From contig NZ_JARHTQ010000012.1 in NCBI RefSeq assembly GCF_029223525.1, positions 1 to 64,000 on the forward strand: a stretch of DNA of 64,000 bases, written 5' to 3'. This stretch comes from Streptantibioticus ferralitis (GTDB taxonomy: Bacteria > Actinomycetota > Actinomycetes > Streptomycetales > Streptomycetaceae). Shown in pieces: positions 8,712-18,404 of this stretch. The notes below the pieces were generated by a model. The model was given only the letters and a program-made list of their open reading frames with translations, ran no database searches and was not told the DNA's origin. Positions within the stretch are counted from its first letter, which is position 1. Every line of letters starts with the position of its first letter. The translations under genes and the position numbers were made by a program.

Positions 8712-9548
8712 ATGGCACGTCCACCCCGCGAACTGACGCCCTACCGGTCCAACCGCCACTTCTACGGGTCCGAGATGCGGCGCTGCCGCAACGAGGCGGA
8801 CATGACGTTGGACGACCTGGCCGCGAAGGTCCTGCACAGCCGCAGCCAGTTACACCGCGTCGAGGTCGCGGAGATGATGCCGCCGCGCGATCTGTCGGCG
8901 GCGCTGGACGAGGTGTTCGGCACGGGAATGCACTTTCAGCGGCTCTATGAGCTTGTGCGGCAGAGCCAGGAAATCCATCCGGAGCAGTACCGGCGCCTCA
9001 TGCTGCTGGAGATGCGTGCGCGGGTCATCGAGACGTACGCCGGGACTGTGGTGACGGGGCTCGTTCAAACCGAGCCGTACGCTCGCGCTCTCTTCCGCAT
9101 CAGCAACCCGAAGGCGAGCGAGGAGAAGATCGAGGAAATGGTGGCTGCTCGGCTGAGCCGCCAGGAACTCCTGCGATCCGCCCCTTCACCTGACCTCTGT
9201 GTGATCCTCGATGAGGCAGTGATCAGGCGGCCCGTCGGCGGACCGGGCGTGATGCGAGAGCAACTGGACGCCTTGGTCAGCCTTGTGGACACTGCCGCAA
9301 CTACTGTGCAGCTTCTTCCGTATGGGCATGGGGAACATGCCTTGATGGGTGGCGCGTTGATGTTGATGACCCTCGACGACGGCGCAACCGTCGCCTACGA
9401 AGAGAGCATCGACACCGGGACACTGCTCGAAGCCCCGGAGAGCGTCACACCCCGTCAGCGCAAATACGATCTGCTCAGGTCGTACGCTCTGTCGCCCAGC
9501 GAGACAGCAGCGTTCATCAGAGCAGTAAAGGAGGAGTACACCGCATGA
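8712..9548 (+). CDS. XRE-family regulator with DUF5753 (Scr1-like antitoxin type)
   Basis: A 278-residue protein with an N-terminal Cro/C1 helix-turn-helix (about residues 14-70: MRRCRNEADMTLDDLAAKVLHSRSQLHRVE) and a C-terminal DUF5753 domain (about 90-270, with ETYAGTVVTGLVQTEPYARALF). This is the architecture of WhiJ-like developmental regulators and of Scr1-family toxin-antitoxin antitoxins. The ATG at 8712 has only a weak GGGGG upstream. The stop overlaps the first DUF397 start (ATGA), so the two are co-translated, as is usual for these pairs. Confidence 0.88.
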   Translation: MARPPRELTPYRSNRHFYGSEMRRCRNEADMTLDDLAAKVLHSRSQLHRVEVAEMMPPRDLSAALDEVFGTGMHFQRLYELVRQSQEIHPEQYRRLMLLEMRARVIETYAGTVVTGLVQTEPYARALFRISNPKASEEKIEEMVAARLSRQELLRSAPSPDLCVILDEAVIRRPVGGPGVMREQLDALVSLVDTAATTVQLLPYGHGEHALMGGALMLMTLDDGATVAYEESIDTGTLLEAPESVTPRQRKYDLLRSYALSPSETAAFIRAVKEEYTA

Positions 9549-9766
9549 GCGCTACGCCTGACCTCTCCGGTGCGGAGTGGATCAAGTCCACCTACAGCAA
9601 TGGGGGCGGCGGAGAGTGCATCGAGTGGTCGCCAAAGACCGCCCTCGCCTCTGGCACCGTCCCCATACGCGACAGCAAAGACCCCCACGGCCCGGCCCTC
9701 CGCTTCTCCCCCGATGCATGGGCGTCCTTCATATCCGCCGTCAACGCCGGGGAGTTCCCCGGCTAA
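9545..9766 (+). CDS. DUF397 protein, copy 1
   Basis: A 73-residue DUF397 protein starting MSATPDLSGAEWIKSTYSNG, with the family core CIEW, VPIRDSKDPHGPAL and AWASFISAV. DUF397 proteins are encoded beside XRE/DUF5753 regulators; some are described as toxin partners (Scr family), others as developmental modulators (AbaA-like). The start overlaps the regulator stop. Its TAA stop overlaps, on the opposite strand, the stop codon of a yyaL 3' fragment (9763-9806). About three quarters of its residues match copy 2 at 9850. Confidence 0.88.
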   Translation: MSATPDLSGAEWIKSTYSNGGGGECIEWSPKTALASGTVPIRDSKDPHGPALRFSPDAWASFISAVNAGEFPG

Positions 9767-9806
9767 CGCACCTGCTCGGCCAGCGCCGACGCGTCAGTCG
9801 TGGGCG
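9763..9806 (-). pseudogene. Duplicated 3' end of the yyaL gene between the two DUF397 genes
   Basis: Bases 9767-9806 match 11021-11060, the C-terminal end of the yyaL gene, at 38 of 40 positions without gaps. On the minus strand this fragment reads [13 protein letters not shown] then a stop at 9763-9765; intact yyaL ends [13 protein letters not shown]. It is thus a second copy of the extreme 3' end of yyaL, detached by 1.2 kb from the intact gene. Confidence 0.8.
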
Positions 9807-9849
9807 TCGTACAAAGGTTCATCCGAGCAGCATGAGAGGGGTACACCGT

Positions 9850-10074
9850 ATGAGCACCACCCCCGATCTTTCCGGTGCGGAGTGGATCAAGTCCAGCTAT
9901 AGCAACGGGGGCGGCGGCGGCTGCGTCGAGTGGGCACCAAGAGCCGCCCTCACCTCCGGCACCGTCCCCATACGAGACTCCAAGGACCCCCACGGTCCCG
10001 CTCTGTTCTTCTCACTCCAAGCGTGGGCATCCTTCGTATCAGCCGTCACCGCAGGTGAGTTCTCCACGGCCTGA
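9850..10074 (+). CDS. DUF397 protein, copy 2
   Basis: A 74-residue DUF397 protein (MSTTPDLSGAEWIKSSYSNG, CVEW, VPIRDSKDPHGPAL, AWASFVSAV), a tandem paralog of the gene at 9545. The leader is also duplicated: GAGGGGTACACCGT before this ATG, against GGAGGAGTACACCGC before copy 1. Unlike copy 1 it is not coupled to the regulator and has no XRE gene of its own. It lies inside the segment bounded by the two yyaL 3' ends. Confidence 0.85.
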   Translation: MSTTPDLSGAEWIKSSYSNGGGGGCVEWAPRAALTSGTVPIRDSKDPHGPALFFSLQAWASFVSAVTAGEFSTA

Positions 10075-10105
10075 GATCGGCTCAACGCCAACTGGGGGGC
10101 TGGCT

Positions 10106-10846
10106 GTGCTCGCTAACGTCGCGCCGCTGTGGATCATCGGCCTGGCCTGCCTGATCGCGGCGGCGGTCGGGGGAGCTGTGAAGGTGAGCGGCTCGGAGAT
10201 TCCCGCCATCTCCTCACCGGCGGCCCGGGGGGCCGTCGCGGTCATCGGAGTGGTCGCGCTCGGGCTGGGGCTGGGCGCCTACCTCAACGACTCGTCGGCC
10301 TCCGGCTCGCCCAACGGCTCCGCGAGCCAATCATCAGCCGCCTCGCCCTCCGGCTACCCGTCGGACCCGCCGCCGAGCCACTCCGCCGCCCCGCCGATCT
10401 CGCCCCCGCCCTCACCGTCGCCGTCACCGACGCCCACCCCGACACCAACGCCCCCGCCCCCGCCCACCCCGACCGTGCCCACCCCGACGGCCGGTCGCGT
10501 GCGGTGGCACGGCACGCTGGTCCTGGGCGGCTACGGCGGGACCGGCGGAGGCTGGTGGCTCGATCGCGTCCCGCCGACTCAGGCGCCGGTCGGCGACCTC
10601 AGCTACGGCGACCCCAACGAGGTCGTCGGCAACGCGATCGTGGCGTGGGACGGCCCCGGCGCGCCGCAACAGCAGCAGTGCTCCGATGCCCTGGGCACTC
10701 ATCTGGGGCAGCATGTGGTGGACGCCCGAGCGGGCGCCATGGGCTGTTTCAAGACCTGGGACGGCCGCGTCGGCTACTTCACGGTCGCGGGCGAGCCGGG
10801 GCCCGACCGGGAGAACGTCGAGGTGACCGTCTGGGACCGGCCCTGA
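10106..10846 (+). CDS. Putative membrane-anchored protein with Pro/Ser/Thr-rich stalk
   Basis: A 246-residue protein of unknown function. It has two hydrophobic segments near the N terminus (WIIGLACLIAAAVGGAV and AVAVIGVVALGLGLGAYL), a low-complexity linker of Ser, Pro and Thr (about residues 60-130, a run of PSPSPTPTPT type), and a compact C-terminal domain with two cysteines (CSDALG and GCFKTWDG) that could form a disulfide outside the cell. I chose the GTG at 10106, preceded by GGGGGG. It lies between the two yyaL 3' ends with DUF397 copy 2. Confidence 0.68.
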   Translation: MLANVAPLWIIGLACLIAAAVGGAVKVSGSEIPAISSPAARGAVAVIGVVALGLGLGAYLNDSSASGSPNGSASQSSAASPSGYPSDPPPSHSAAPPISPPPSPSPSPTPTPTPTPPPPPTPTVPTPTAGRVRWHGTLVLGGYGGTGGGWWLDRVPPTQAPVGDLSYGDPNEVVGNAIVAWDGPGAPQQQQCSDALGTHLGQHVVDARAGAMGCFKTWDGRVGYFTVAGEPGPDRENVEVTVWDRP

Positions 10847-10927
10847 CGGGCACCGCGACCGGGCCAAGAGCCGCCGGGCAGGCGCTCAGCAGGTCGGGCG
10901 AGGTCCGCTGCGGTTCGGCAGCGCCCT

Positions 10928-10970
10928 GAAGGGGCGCGGGGAACTGCGCGACCAGCCACGACGGAGCCGC
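10928..10970 (+). repeat. REP-like intergenic element, third copy
   Basis: GAAGGGGCGCGGGGAACTGC and the following GCGACCAGCCACGACG match the element at 2938-2975. The 10847-11016 interval contains this element and no gene; it separates convergent genes and may end transcription. Confidence 0.65.
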
Positions 10971-11016
10971 AGCCGATCGACGGCAGAAGCACATCGCCGC
11001 ACTTCCAGCGAAGCGC

Positions 11017-13038
11017 TCAGCGCACCCGCTCGGCCAGCGCCGACGCGTCAGTCGTCGGCGCCTCGCACACGAACTGGCGGCAGACATACGCGGCCGGGCG
11101 GCCGTCCACCAGTGGGCGGTCGCGCAGCAGCGGAAACTCCTCGCTGCCGGGCTCGCCGCAGGCGATCACCGCTCCGGGGGCCGTCCCCCGCAGCGCGGTG
11201 CGGTGCAGCTCGCGGGTGGCCGGGTCCTGCGCGGGGCCCACCACCGCGACCTCGCGCGGACCGTCCAGTGCCGCTTCGGCCACCGCCAGCCCCCAGCCGA
11301 TGAACCGCGGCGCGCGCCCGGCCAGCGCGCCCACCACGCCCAACGCCTGCTCGGCGACGGTGCGGTGCTCGGCGGAGCCGGTGTGGGCCGCGTACGACAG
11401 CAGGGCGCCGGTCGCGGCCGTCCAGCCGGAGGGGGCCGCGTTGTCCGTCGGGTCCTGCGGCCTGCGGATGAGCGCCTCGGCGTCATCGGCGGTGTCGTAG
11501 AACGTGCCGTCGGCGCCCGCGAAGTGCCGTAGCACGGTGTCCAGCAGCAGTCCGGCGAACTCCACCCATACGCCTTCGCCGGTCACCGCGGCCAGGGCGA
11601 GGAAGCCCTCGGCGACATCCGCGTAGTCCTCCAGCACGCCCGCGTTGTCACCGGCCTTGCCGTCGCGCGAGGTACGGGTCAGCCGCCCGTGCGGGTCCAT
11701 GTGCACCCGCACCAGCAGGTCGGCCGCGTCCAGCGCGGCCTGGACCAGGTCGGGGCGGCCGAAGTAGGCGCCGGTCTCGGCGAGGGCCGCGATGGCCAGG
11801 CCGTTCCAGGCGGCGACCACCTTGTCGTCCCGGCCGGGGCGCGGGCGCCGCGCCCGTACCGCCGACAGCCGTTCGCGGATGGCCGCGACGCGGTCGGCGG
11901 CGCCCAACTCGCCGTCCCGCAGCTGCAGTACGGAGGCGCCCTCCTCGAAGGTGCCCTCGGGCGTCACCCCGTAGTACTGCGCGGCGAACTCGGCGTCGCT
12001 CTCCCCCAGCACGTCCCGCAGCTCGTCAAGTGTCCAGACGTAGTAGGCTCCTTCGCCGTGCGTGCCGTCAGCACGGTCGCTGTCCGCGTCCAGCGCGGAA
12101 GCGAACCCGCCCTCGTCCGTGCGCAGTTCGCCGACCAGGAAGTCGGCGGTCTCCAGCGCGACGCGGCGCGCGAGGTCGGAGCCGGTGGCCCGCCACAGAT
12201 GGGCGTAGACGCGGCACAGCAGCGCGTTGTCATAGAGCATCTTCTCGAAGTGCGGAACCGTGAACGTGCGGTCCACCGCGTAGCGGGCGAAGCCGCCGCC
12301 GAGTTGGTCGTAGATCCCGCCGCGCGCCATCGCCTCGCAGGTGTCGGACGCCATCTGCAGCGCGGCCTCGGAACCCGTGCGCGCGTGATGCCGCAGCAGG
12401 AACTCCAGCACCATGGACGGCGGGAACTTCGGCGCGCCGCCGAAGCCGCCGTACGAGGTGTCGTAGTCCCGGGTCAGCGCCAGCAACGCGGCGTGCAGCT
12501 CGGCCTCGCCGGGCGCCGGTGCCTTGCCGTACTCGATCCGACGGCCGGACAGGTCCCGTACGATCCGGGCCGCGACCTCGCCGACCTCGTCCCGCCGGTC
12601 CTGCCAGGCGGCCCGTACGCCCTCCAGCACCTGCCGGAAGCCGGGCATGCCGTGCCGGGGCTCGGGCGGGAAGTAGGTACCGAAGTAGAACGGCTCGGCG
12701 TCCGGTGTCAGGAACACGGTCATCGGCCAGCCGCCCTGCCCGGTCGCCGCCTGCACCGCCTCCATGTAGACCGCGTCGACGTCCGGCCGCTCCTCCCGGT
12801 CGACCTTCACCGGCACGAAGTGCTCGTTCAGCACCGCCGCGGTCCGGCCGTCCTCGAAGGACTCCGCGGCCATCACATGGCACCAGTGGCAGCTGGAATA
12901 ACCCACGCTGAGCAGCACCGGAACCCCGCGCCGCCGGGCCTCGGCAAACGCCTCCTCGCCCCACGGCCACCAATCCACAGGGTTGTCGGCGTGCTGAAGG
13001 AGGTAGGGAGAGGTCGAGCGGCTGAGTCGATTGGCCAT
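11017..13038 (-). CDS. yyaL: Thioredoxin domain-containing protein, YyaL/DUF255 family
   Basis: A 673-residue cytosolic protein. The N-terminal thioredoxin-like DUF255 domain (about residues 1-165) starts [20 protein letters not shown] and carries a CHWC motif (Cys50, Cys53) in [11 protein letters not shown]. The rest is an (alpha/alpha)6-barrel of the N-acylglucosamine 2-epimerase type ([29 protein letters not shown]). The biochemical role of the family is not settled. ATG 13038 has GAGGG upstream. It is divergent from the STAND gene at 13130. Its last 40 bp are duplicated at 9767-9806. Confidence 0.92.
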   Translation of the reverse strand: MANRLSRSTSPYLLQHADNPVDWWPWGEEAFAEARRRGVPVLLSVGYSSCHWCHVMAAESFEDGRTAAVLNEHFVPVKVDREERPDVDAVYMEAVQAATGQGGWPMTVFLTPDAEPFYFGTYFPPEPRHGMPGFRQVLEGVRAAWQDRRDEVGEVAARIVRDLSGRRIEYGKAPAPGEAELHAALLALTRDYDTSYGGFGGAPKFPPSMVLEFLLRHHARTGSEAALQMASDTCEAMARGGIYDQLGGGFARYAVDRTFTVPHFEKMLYDNALLCRVYAHLWRATGSDLARRVALETADFLVGELRTDEGGFASALDADSDRADGTHGEGAYYVWTLDELRDVLGESDAEFAAQYYGVTPEGTFEEGASVLQLRDGELGAADRVAAIRERLSAVRARRPRPGRDDKVVAAWNGLAIAALAETGAYFGRPDLVQAALDAADLLVRVHMDPHGRLTRTSRDGKAGDNAGVLEDYADVAEGFLALAAVTGEGVWVEFAGLLLDTVLRHFAGADGTFYDTADDAEALIRRPQDPTDNAAPSGWTAATGALLSYAAHTGSAEHRTVAEQALGVVGALAGRAPRFIGWGLAVAEAALDGPREVAVVGPAQDPATRELHRTALRGTAPGAVIACGEPGSEEFPLLRDRPLVDGRPAAYVCRQFVCEAPTTDASALAERVR

Positions 13039-13129
13039 GTACCCACCCTCACACATCCCCTCGCGCTCAGACGCGCGACGGGGCGCGTATGCGGAGGGCG
13101 AGCGAAACACACCACTAGGGGGAAGAACG

Positions 13130-16100
13130 GTGAACCAACCCACACAGACCCACGGGGGACCGCCCACGCTGCGTGAGCCGGACCGGGCCCAGGCGGAGCG
13201 GCTCCTGCAGCGTGCCGTCACGGAGGAGACCCAGCGCGCCACCCGCTCCAAGCGGCAGGTTGACGCCACCGCCCTGCTGGATCGCGGGCGGGCCGCGCTC
13301 GACGACATCGCGGTGCACGCGACCGAGGAGTACGCGGCGTATCTGCGCGCGGTGGACGCCGGTTCCGGTGCGCCGCGCCGCGATCCGGCGGTACCCCCGG
13401 CGCTGCTGGCCGGGGTGTGCGGGGCCACCGCGTTCGCCGTCGACCTCGGGCAGGGGCTCTCCGCGGGCGCCTCGCTGGTGACCGGTGTCGCGGTGATGGC
13501 CGCCGCGGGTGTCGCCATCGGCGCCAAGTCGGTCGTCCGGGGACGGGCGGGCGGGCAGGGGCAGTCCGGCGATGCCGAACAGCTGCGACAGCAGTGGCTG
13601 GCGGCACTGGAGCGACGCGGGGTGCGGCCGTTCCTGGAGCAGCAGCGCGTGGTGACACCGCCGACGCCGAGCCTGAAGAAGACCTCGAAGTCCCCCGTAC
13701 CGGCGCAGGCGAAGCGTGGCGACCGCAGCGCCGCCGCCCGCCAACGCGCCGTACTTGAGCAGTCGTTCAGCCTGCTGCCGCAGAGCGACGGGCCGTTCAC
13801 CGGGCGCCGCGGCCATCTGGCGCAGATCAACCAGTGGGTGCAGCAGGGCCGCGCCTCCACCGAGACCAAGCCGACCGTGGTGATGCTCCACGGCCCGACG
13901 GGCTCGGGCCGCAGCGCGCTCGCGGTGCGCGCCGCACGGCAGTTGAGCGACCAGTTCCGGGGCGCCTGTGTCGTCCCGCTGCGGGGCGGCGCAGTGAACG
14001 AAGCGCCGATGTCCACCCGCGAAGCGCTGCTGTACATCCTCAACCGGCTCGGCGCGCCCCGCGAGCAACTGCTGTTCCGCGAGCGGCCCAACCAGGAGCA
14101 GCACCTGCGGCGGTTGAGCGAGCAGTACCAGAAGCACCTCACCGATCTGCCCGCCGTGATCATCCTCGATGACGCCTCCGACCCCGAACAGGTGCGCACG
14201 CTCGTCCCGGAACACTCCGAGAGCCTGGTCCTGGTGACCTCCGCCGCGCCGGTGGACCTCGGCTCCACGTCCGCGTGGGTGCACAACCTGCCCGTCGAGG
14301 CGCTGACCGAGACGGACGCCAAGGAACTGCTGCGGGAGCTCGCGGTCGACGGCGTGCCGGACGATCCGCAATCCGCCGAACACGTACGGCAGTTGTGCGG
14401 CGGGCTGCCGCTGGCGCTGACCGTCGCCGGATCCTCGCTGGGCTCGCGGACGCTGCGGCGGCTCGCCGACGACCTGGAGGCGTACGGGCCGGTGGATCCG
14501 GTGGAGCGGGCGCTGGCGCTGCGCTACCACGACCAGTCCGAGGTCTCCCGCCGTCTGCTACGCCGTCTGGCACTGGCCGGTCGGGCGAGTCTGGGCGCGG
14601 CGGCCGCCGGTGCGCTGCTGGCGACCGACGAGAAGGAGGCGACACGCAGGCTTGAGGAGTTGGCGAAGGCCGGGCTGATCGAGCATGTCCGCGGCACCCG
14701 GTACCGGCTGCACGACGTGGTCCGCGGCTTCGCGTACGCCAGGCTGCTGGACGAGGAGGAGCCGGGCGAGCAGACGGCCGCGCAGGAGCGGCTGATCCGC
14801 ACCTACTCGGAGCTGGCCGACTCGGTGATCCGCCTGGTCGACGGCAAGACCTCCACCCGTGCCGACACGTTCGTCAAGGGCGCGGTCGGCTCGCACGGCT
14901 TCCGCTCGCTCGACCAGGCGCTGCGCTGGCTGGACGACGAGTCGAGCTTCATCACGGCGACGGTGCGCAGCGCGGAGGGCGTCGACCAAGCGGCGGTGCT
15001 GCATCTGCTGGGCGCGCTGTGCGACTACTGCCTGCTGCGCGGCGATCTGTACCGGCTGGGCGAGATCAGCGAGTTGACGCAGGAGGTCGACCAGGGGCTG
15101 CTGGTGCGCTCTGTGCAGTGGCGCACCGGTATCGCGGCGCGGCAGCTCGGCGAGTTGGACCGGGCGCGCTCCACGCTGACCTCGGTGGTCAACCTGTACT
15201 TCGAGGCCCAGCATCCGGCGGGCGCCGCCCGCGCGCTGTGCAGCCTCGGCATCACCCTGCACCACCAGGGCAACCTGCGGGAGGCGGCGGCCAAACTCGG
15301 CGAGGCGCTGGACCTGCAGAACACCGACGCGCTGCGCGGCGACCGCGCCTGGACCCAGCACGCCCTCGCCGCCGTGCTCCGCGACCAGGGCCGGGTCGAG
15401 GAGGCGCGCGAACTGCTGCTGGCGGCGCTGGAGTTGCACCGCGAGAGCGAGAGCGTGCACGGACAGGCCTGGGCACACATGCAGCTGGGGCAGGTGTATC
15501 TGCGGCTCGGTGACGAGGCCAGCGCGCTCGCCGCGCTGCACGAGGCCCAGCGGGAGTACGAGGTCACCCACGACCAGCGCGGCACCGCGTGGACCATGAC
15601 GCAGCTCGCCCGCGCCGTGTTGGTGCGCGGCGCGGCGCCCGAGGCCGTACAGGCGCTGCACGAGGCGCTCGGCAGGCACCGGGAGAACGAGGACGCCCGG
15701 GGCGAGGCCTGGACGCTGTACTACCTGGGCCAGGCGCAGGAGGAGGCGGGCGACGCGGACGCGGCGCTGCGCTCACTGGAGCGCGCCCGCAGCATGTTCA
15801 ACCGCATGCGGGACGCCTACGGGCTGGCCTGCGCCCGCCATCACTCGGCCCGGCTCACCCGCGACCAGCGCGCCAAGCAGGTCGGAAACCTGCGCAACAG
15901 CGGCTTCGCCCGGCAGTTGCTGCAGGACGCCAGGCAGGACTTCCGCAAGGTGGGCGTGCCGCACGGTGAGGCGTGGTCCTGCGTGGAGCTGGCGGTGATC
16001 GACGCCGGTAACGCCCGGATCCCCGAGGCACTCGAACTGACCGAGGAGGCCGGGCGCCTGTTCGTCACCATCGGCGACCGGCGCGGCGAGGACTGGGCGC

Positions 16101-16348
16101 GCTTCCTGCGCTGCACCCTGCTTCCGCTGGCCTCCGAAGCCGGGGCGAAGGCGGCCGAGCAGGACCTCGCCGACCTCCTCGCCACCGACCACGACGGCCG
16201 CGACCCGGCGCTCCAGGAGTACGCGGAAGCCTGGTCGCTGGTCCTGCAGCGCGGCCTTCAGCCCGGCGAGCCCTGGGAGGTCTGGCGGCTGGGCATGACT
16301 CCGACTCGGGCGTCGCGCGACCGACTGTCCCTGGCGGCAACGGCGTAG
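13130..16348 (+). CDS. STAND-type NTPase with TPR array (NB-ARC-like)
   Basis: A 1072-residue protein. The N-terminal ~200 residues include hydrophobic stretches ([17 protein letters not shown] and [19 protein letters not shown], about 87-130) that could span or touch the membrane. A signal-transduction ATPase follows: Walker [11 protein letters not shown] near residue 255, Walker B AVIILDD near 342, and the NB-ARC motif GGLPLAL near 425, then a winged helix. Residues from about 600 form tetratricopeptide repeats ([20 protein letters not shown] and similar). GTG 13130 follows GGGGGAAGAAC. Such proteins act as regulators or in immunity; there is no effector domain I recognise. Confidence 0.85.
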   Translation: MNQPTQTHGGPPTLREPDRAQAERLLQRAVTEETQRATRSKRQVDATALLDRGRAALDDIAVHATEEYAAYLRAVDAGSGAPRRDPAVPPALLAGVCGATAFAVDLGQGLSAGASLVTGVAVMAAAGVAIGAKSVVRGRAGGQGQSGDAEQLRQQWLAALERRGVRPFLEQQRVVTPPTPSLKKTSKSPVPAQAKRGDRSAAARQRAVLEQSFSLLPQSDGPFTGRRGHLAQINQWVQQGRASTETKPTVVMLHGPTGSGRSALAVRAARQLSDQFRGACVVPLRGGAVNEAPMSTREALLYILNRLGAPREQLLFRERPNQEQHLRRLSEQYQKHLTDLPAVIILDDASDPEQVRTLVPEHSESLVLVTSAAPVDLGSTSAWVHNLPVEALTETDAKELLRELAVDGVPDDPQSAEHVRQLCGGLPLALTVAGSSLGSRTLRRLADDLEAYGPVDPVERALALRYHDQSEVSRRLLRRLALAGRASLGAAAAGALLATDEKEATRRLEELAKAGLIEHVRGTRYRLHDVVRGFAYARLLDEEEPGEQTAAQERLIRTYSELADSVIRLVDGKTSTRADTFVKGAVGSHGFRSLDQALRWLDDESSFITATVRSAEGVDQAAVLHLLGALCDYCLLRGDLYRLGEISELTQEVDQGLLVRSVQWRTGIAARQLGELDRARSTLTSVVNLYFEAQHPAGAARALCSLGITLHHQGNLREAAAKLGEALDLQNTDALRGDRAWTQHALAAVLRDQGRVEEARELLLAALELHRESESVHGQAWAHMQLGQVYLRLGDEASALAALHEAQREYEVTHDQRGTAWTMTQLARAVLVRGAAPEAVQALHEALGRHRENEDARGEAWTLYYLGQAQEEAGDADAALRSLERARSMFNRMRDAYGLACARHHSARLTRDQRAKQVGNLRNSGFARQLLQDARQDFRKVGVPHGEAWSCVELAVIDAGNARIPEALELTEEAGRLFVTIGDRRGEDWARFLRCTLLPLASEAGAKAAEQDLADLLATDHDGRDPALQEYAEAWSLVLQRGLQPGEPWEVWRLGMTPTRASRDRLSLAATA

Positions 16349-16501
16349 CGCAAGCACGCAGCGGATACGCACCGGGGCACAGCCCCAACGGATACGCACC
16401 GGGGCACAGCCCTGAAGGGGGGCCGGGGGCGCAGCCCCAAGCGGGGCCGGGGGCGCAGCCGGGCGGGCGCCGGGGGCTGTGCCCCTGGCGCAGCGAGGGG
16501 G
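16349..16501. repeat. GC-rich intergenic repeats after the STAND gene
   Basis: CGGATACGCACCGGGGCACA occurs twice in tandem (about 16361-16386 and 16389-16412), followed by two to three copies of GGGGCCGGGGGCGCAGCC. No reading frame is supported. This is typical GC-rich streptomycete intergenic filler. Confidence 0.6.
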
Positions 16502-16522
16502 TCCGGGGGCGAAGCCCCCGGA
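16502..16522 (-). terminator. Terminator hairpin of the mca operon
   Basis: TCCGGGGGC (16502-16510) and GCCCCCGGA (16514-16522) form a 9-bp stem with a GAA loop, immediately beyond the stop of the minus-strand gene ending at 16524. Confidence 0.65.
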
Positions 16523-16523
16523 A

Positions 16524-16763
16524 CTAACCCTCCCGCTTGGCCGCGGACGCCGCCTCAGCCCCGGACTTCGAGGAGGGAACCTCCTCGAAGTCAATCTTCT
16601 GGAACTGCTTGTTCATGCTCTTCATCAAGAACCACACGGCAGCACCGATGGCCGCGAAGACGACGAAGCCGATAAGGCCCGGCGTCACCTTGTTCTGGTC
16701 GAGGTCGGCGAGCTGGACGAGGTGCGCGGCCGCCGGGGTGAAGGAAGCGTTCACGAGAGCCAT
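16524..16763 (-). CDS. Small single-pass membrane protein downstream of mca
   Basis: A 79-residue protein with one transmembrane helix (about residues 28-47, LIGFVVFAAIGAAVWFLM) and a charged C-terminal tail (KSMNKQFQKIDFEEVPSSKSG). Its ATG lies three bases after the mca stop, so it is co-transcribed and probably translationally coupled. Small proteins of this type follow mca in streptomycetes (recalled). No function can be assigned; a membrane partner or anchor for mycothiol metabolism is speculation. Confidence 0.78.
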   Translation of the reverse strand: MALVNASFTPAAAHLVQLADLDQNKVTPGLIGFVVFAAIGAAVWFLMKSMNKQFQKIDFEEVPSSKSGAEAASAAKREG

Positions 16764-16766
16764 TGT

Positions 16767-17642
16767 CTACCCCGCCTCGCGGATGCCCGCAAAGAGGTCC
16801 GATTCTGGCAATGTGGTGTCCACTCGCGACTTCGCGAGCTCGTAGTCCTCGGTCGGCCAGATCTCCTTCTGCACGTCCATGGGCACGTGGAACCAGAAGC
16901 CGTCCGGGTCGATCTGCGTGGCGTGCGCGAGCAGCGCCTTGTCCCGGATCTCGAAGAAGTCGGCGCACGGCACGTAGGTGGTGATCTCCCGGTCCGGCCG
17001 GTCCATCTTGTCCCAGCGCTCCAGCCACTCCCCGTACGGCGACTCCAGGCCGCGGGCCAGCAGCCCCTCGTGCAGGGCGACGGTACGGACCCGGTTGAAC
17101 CCCTGGTTGTAGTAGAGCTTCAACGGCGTCCAAGGCTCGCCCGCGTCCGGGTAGCGCTCCGGGTCCCCGGCAGCGTCGAAGGCCACCATCGAGATCTTGT
17201 GGGTCATGATGTGGTCGGGGTGCGGATAGCCCCCGTTCTCGTCGTACGTGGTGATCACATGCGGCCGGAACTCGCGGATCAGCTTGACCAGCGCACCCGC
17301 GGCCTCGTCGACGTCCTGCAGTCCGAAGCAGCCCTCCGGCAGCGGCGGCAGCGGGTCGCCCTCCGGCAGCCCGGAGTCCACGAAGCCGAGCCACGCCTGC
17401 TTGACGCCCAGGATCTGGCGGGCCTCGTCCATCTCCTTGGCCCGCACCTCGTGAATGTGCTCCTCGATGTAGGGATCGCCCTGGAGCTTGGGGTTCAGCA
17501 CGGATCCGCGCTCGCCACCGGTACAGGTGGCCACCAGCACGTCCACGCCGTCGGACACGTACTTGGCCATCGTCGCCGCGCCCTTGCTGGACTCGTCGTC
17601 GGGATGCGCGTGCACGGCCATCAGTCGCAGCTGATCGGTCAA
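16767..17642 (-). CDS. mca: Mycothiol S-conjugate amidase Mca
   Basis: A 291-residue zinc amidase of the LmbE/MshB family. It cleaves mycothiol S-conjugates, releasing mercapturic acids for export and recycling GlcN-Ins, a detoxification route restricted to actinobacteria. The metal motif AHPDDE (residues 11-16) and downstream GYPHPDHIMTHK are intact, as are CTGGERGSVLNP and DSGLPEGDPLPPLP. The start is TTG at 17642, with AAGGACC upstream; homologs begin at the same MTDQLRLMAVHAHPDDES. It is divergent from the DUF4307 gene and followed by a small membrane-protein gene. Confidence 0.96.
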   Translation of the reverse strand: MTDQLRLMAVHAHPDDESSKGAATMAKYVSDGVDVLVATCTGGERGSVLNPKLQGDPYIEEHIHEVRAKEMDEARQILGVKQAWLGFVDSGLPEGDPLPPLPEGCFGLQDVDEAAGALVKLIREFRPHVITTYDENGGYPHPDHIMTHKISMVAFDAAGDPERYPDAGEPWTPLKLYYNQGFNRVRTVALHEGLLARGLESPYGEWLERWDKMDRPDREITTYVPCADFFEIRDKALLAHATQIDPDGFWFHVPMDVQKEIWPTEDYELAKSRVDTTLPESDLFAGIREAG

Positions 17643-17699
17643 GGCAAAGGTCCTTACGGTGAAGGATTGGCTACGGGAGTGGGGTCAGTACGTCTAGCA

Positions 17700-17720
17700 A
17701 CGCCCTCTATAGTGACCGAC
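17700..17720. promoter_or_regulatory. Divergent promoter region of mca and the DUF4307 gene
   Basis: The 124-bp space between the divergent starts contains CTATAGTGACC, in which TATAGT (17708-17713) is a good -10 for the plus-strand gene and the reverse strand also reads TATAG. No strong -35 partner is evident. Confidence 0.35.
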
Positions 17721-17766
17721 GCGGGGGCGTGAATAATTCCGTAGCCCCCTCGCTGGAGGATCGATC

Positions 17767-18177
17767 ATGAGCGCCGTGCGCGACCGGTTGCCCGAGGGGC
17801 GCTACGGGCGCACGGACAGCGCCACCACCGACCGGCGGCTGAAGCTGCTCGGCACGGTGCTGGGCGGGGCGCTCGTGCTGGGCCTGGGCATCGGCGGCTG
17901 GTGGTACCTGTCCACGAACACCGTCAGCGGCCAGGTCGTCACCTTCGACGTGCTGTCCGACACCGAGGTGCGGGCCCATCTGGAGGTCCACAAGGACAGC
18001 GGTCAGACCGCCGTGTGCACCCTGCGCTCACAGGCCGCCGACCAGTCCGAGGTGGGCCGCAAGGACGTGACGGTCGGCGGTTCCGCGTCGACCGTGGACA
18101 CCACCGTGACGATCCGCACCACGGGCCGCGGCAGCACCGCGGAACTTCTCCGCTGCAAGGCCGCTGACCAGCACTGA
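17767..18177 (+). CDS. DUF4307 domain membrane protein
   Basis: A 136-residue protein with a short cytoplasmic N terminus, one transmembrane helix (about residues 27-48, LLGTVLGGALVLGLGIGGWWYL) and an extracytoplasmic domain with two cysteines (CTLRSQAAD, LLRCKAAD). This is the usual form of actinobacterial DUF4307 proteins, which sit between mca and greA. GAGGATCGATC precedes the ATG. Function unknown. Confidence 0.85.
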   Translation: MSAVRDRLPEGRYGRTDSATTDRRLKLLGTVLGGALVLGLGIGGWWYLSTNTVSGQVVTFDVLSDTEVRAHLEVHKDSGQTAVCTLRSQAADQSEVGRKDVTVGGSASTVDTTVTIRTTGRGSTAELLRCKAADQH

Positions 18178-18404
18178 CGCCCTCGGGCCCGCCCCGGGTG
18201 CGGCCGGAATTTAACGGCTTCCTTCTCCCGGTCCCGGCCGGTAATTGTTACGCTCGTGGTTTCGCCCGTCCGCACAGGCGCATGCCGTCGGAAGGGCGTT
18301 CAGTGCATCTGGAACCAGCTGGAACGAGCCGGAGCCAGGCAGTAGGACTGAAGACAAAAGCAGCACCAAGTAAGCAGCAAGCCGAGTACCGACGAGGAGC
18401 ACCT

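Noticed and set aside
13115-14530. Minus-strand frame continuing upstream of yyaL through the STAND gene
   Set aside because: It is antisense to a well-supported NTPase with intact Walker and TPR motifs; the yyaL start at 13038 has its own ribosome-binding site.
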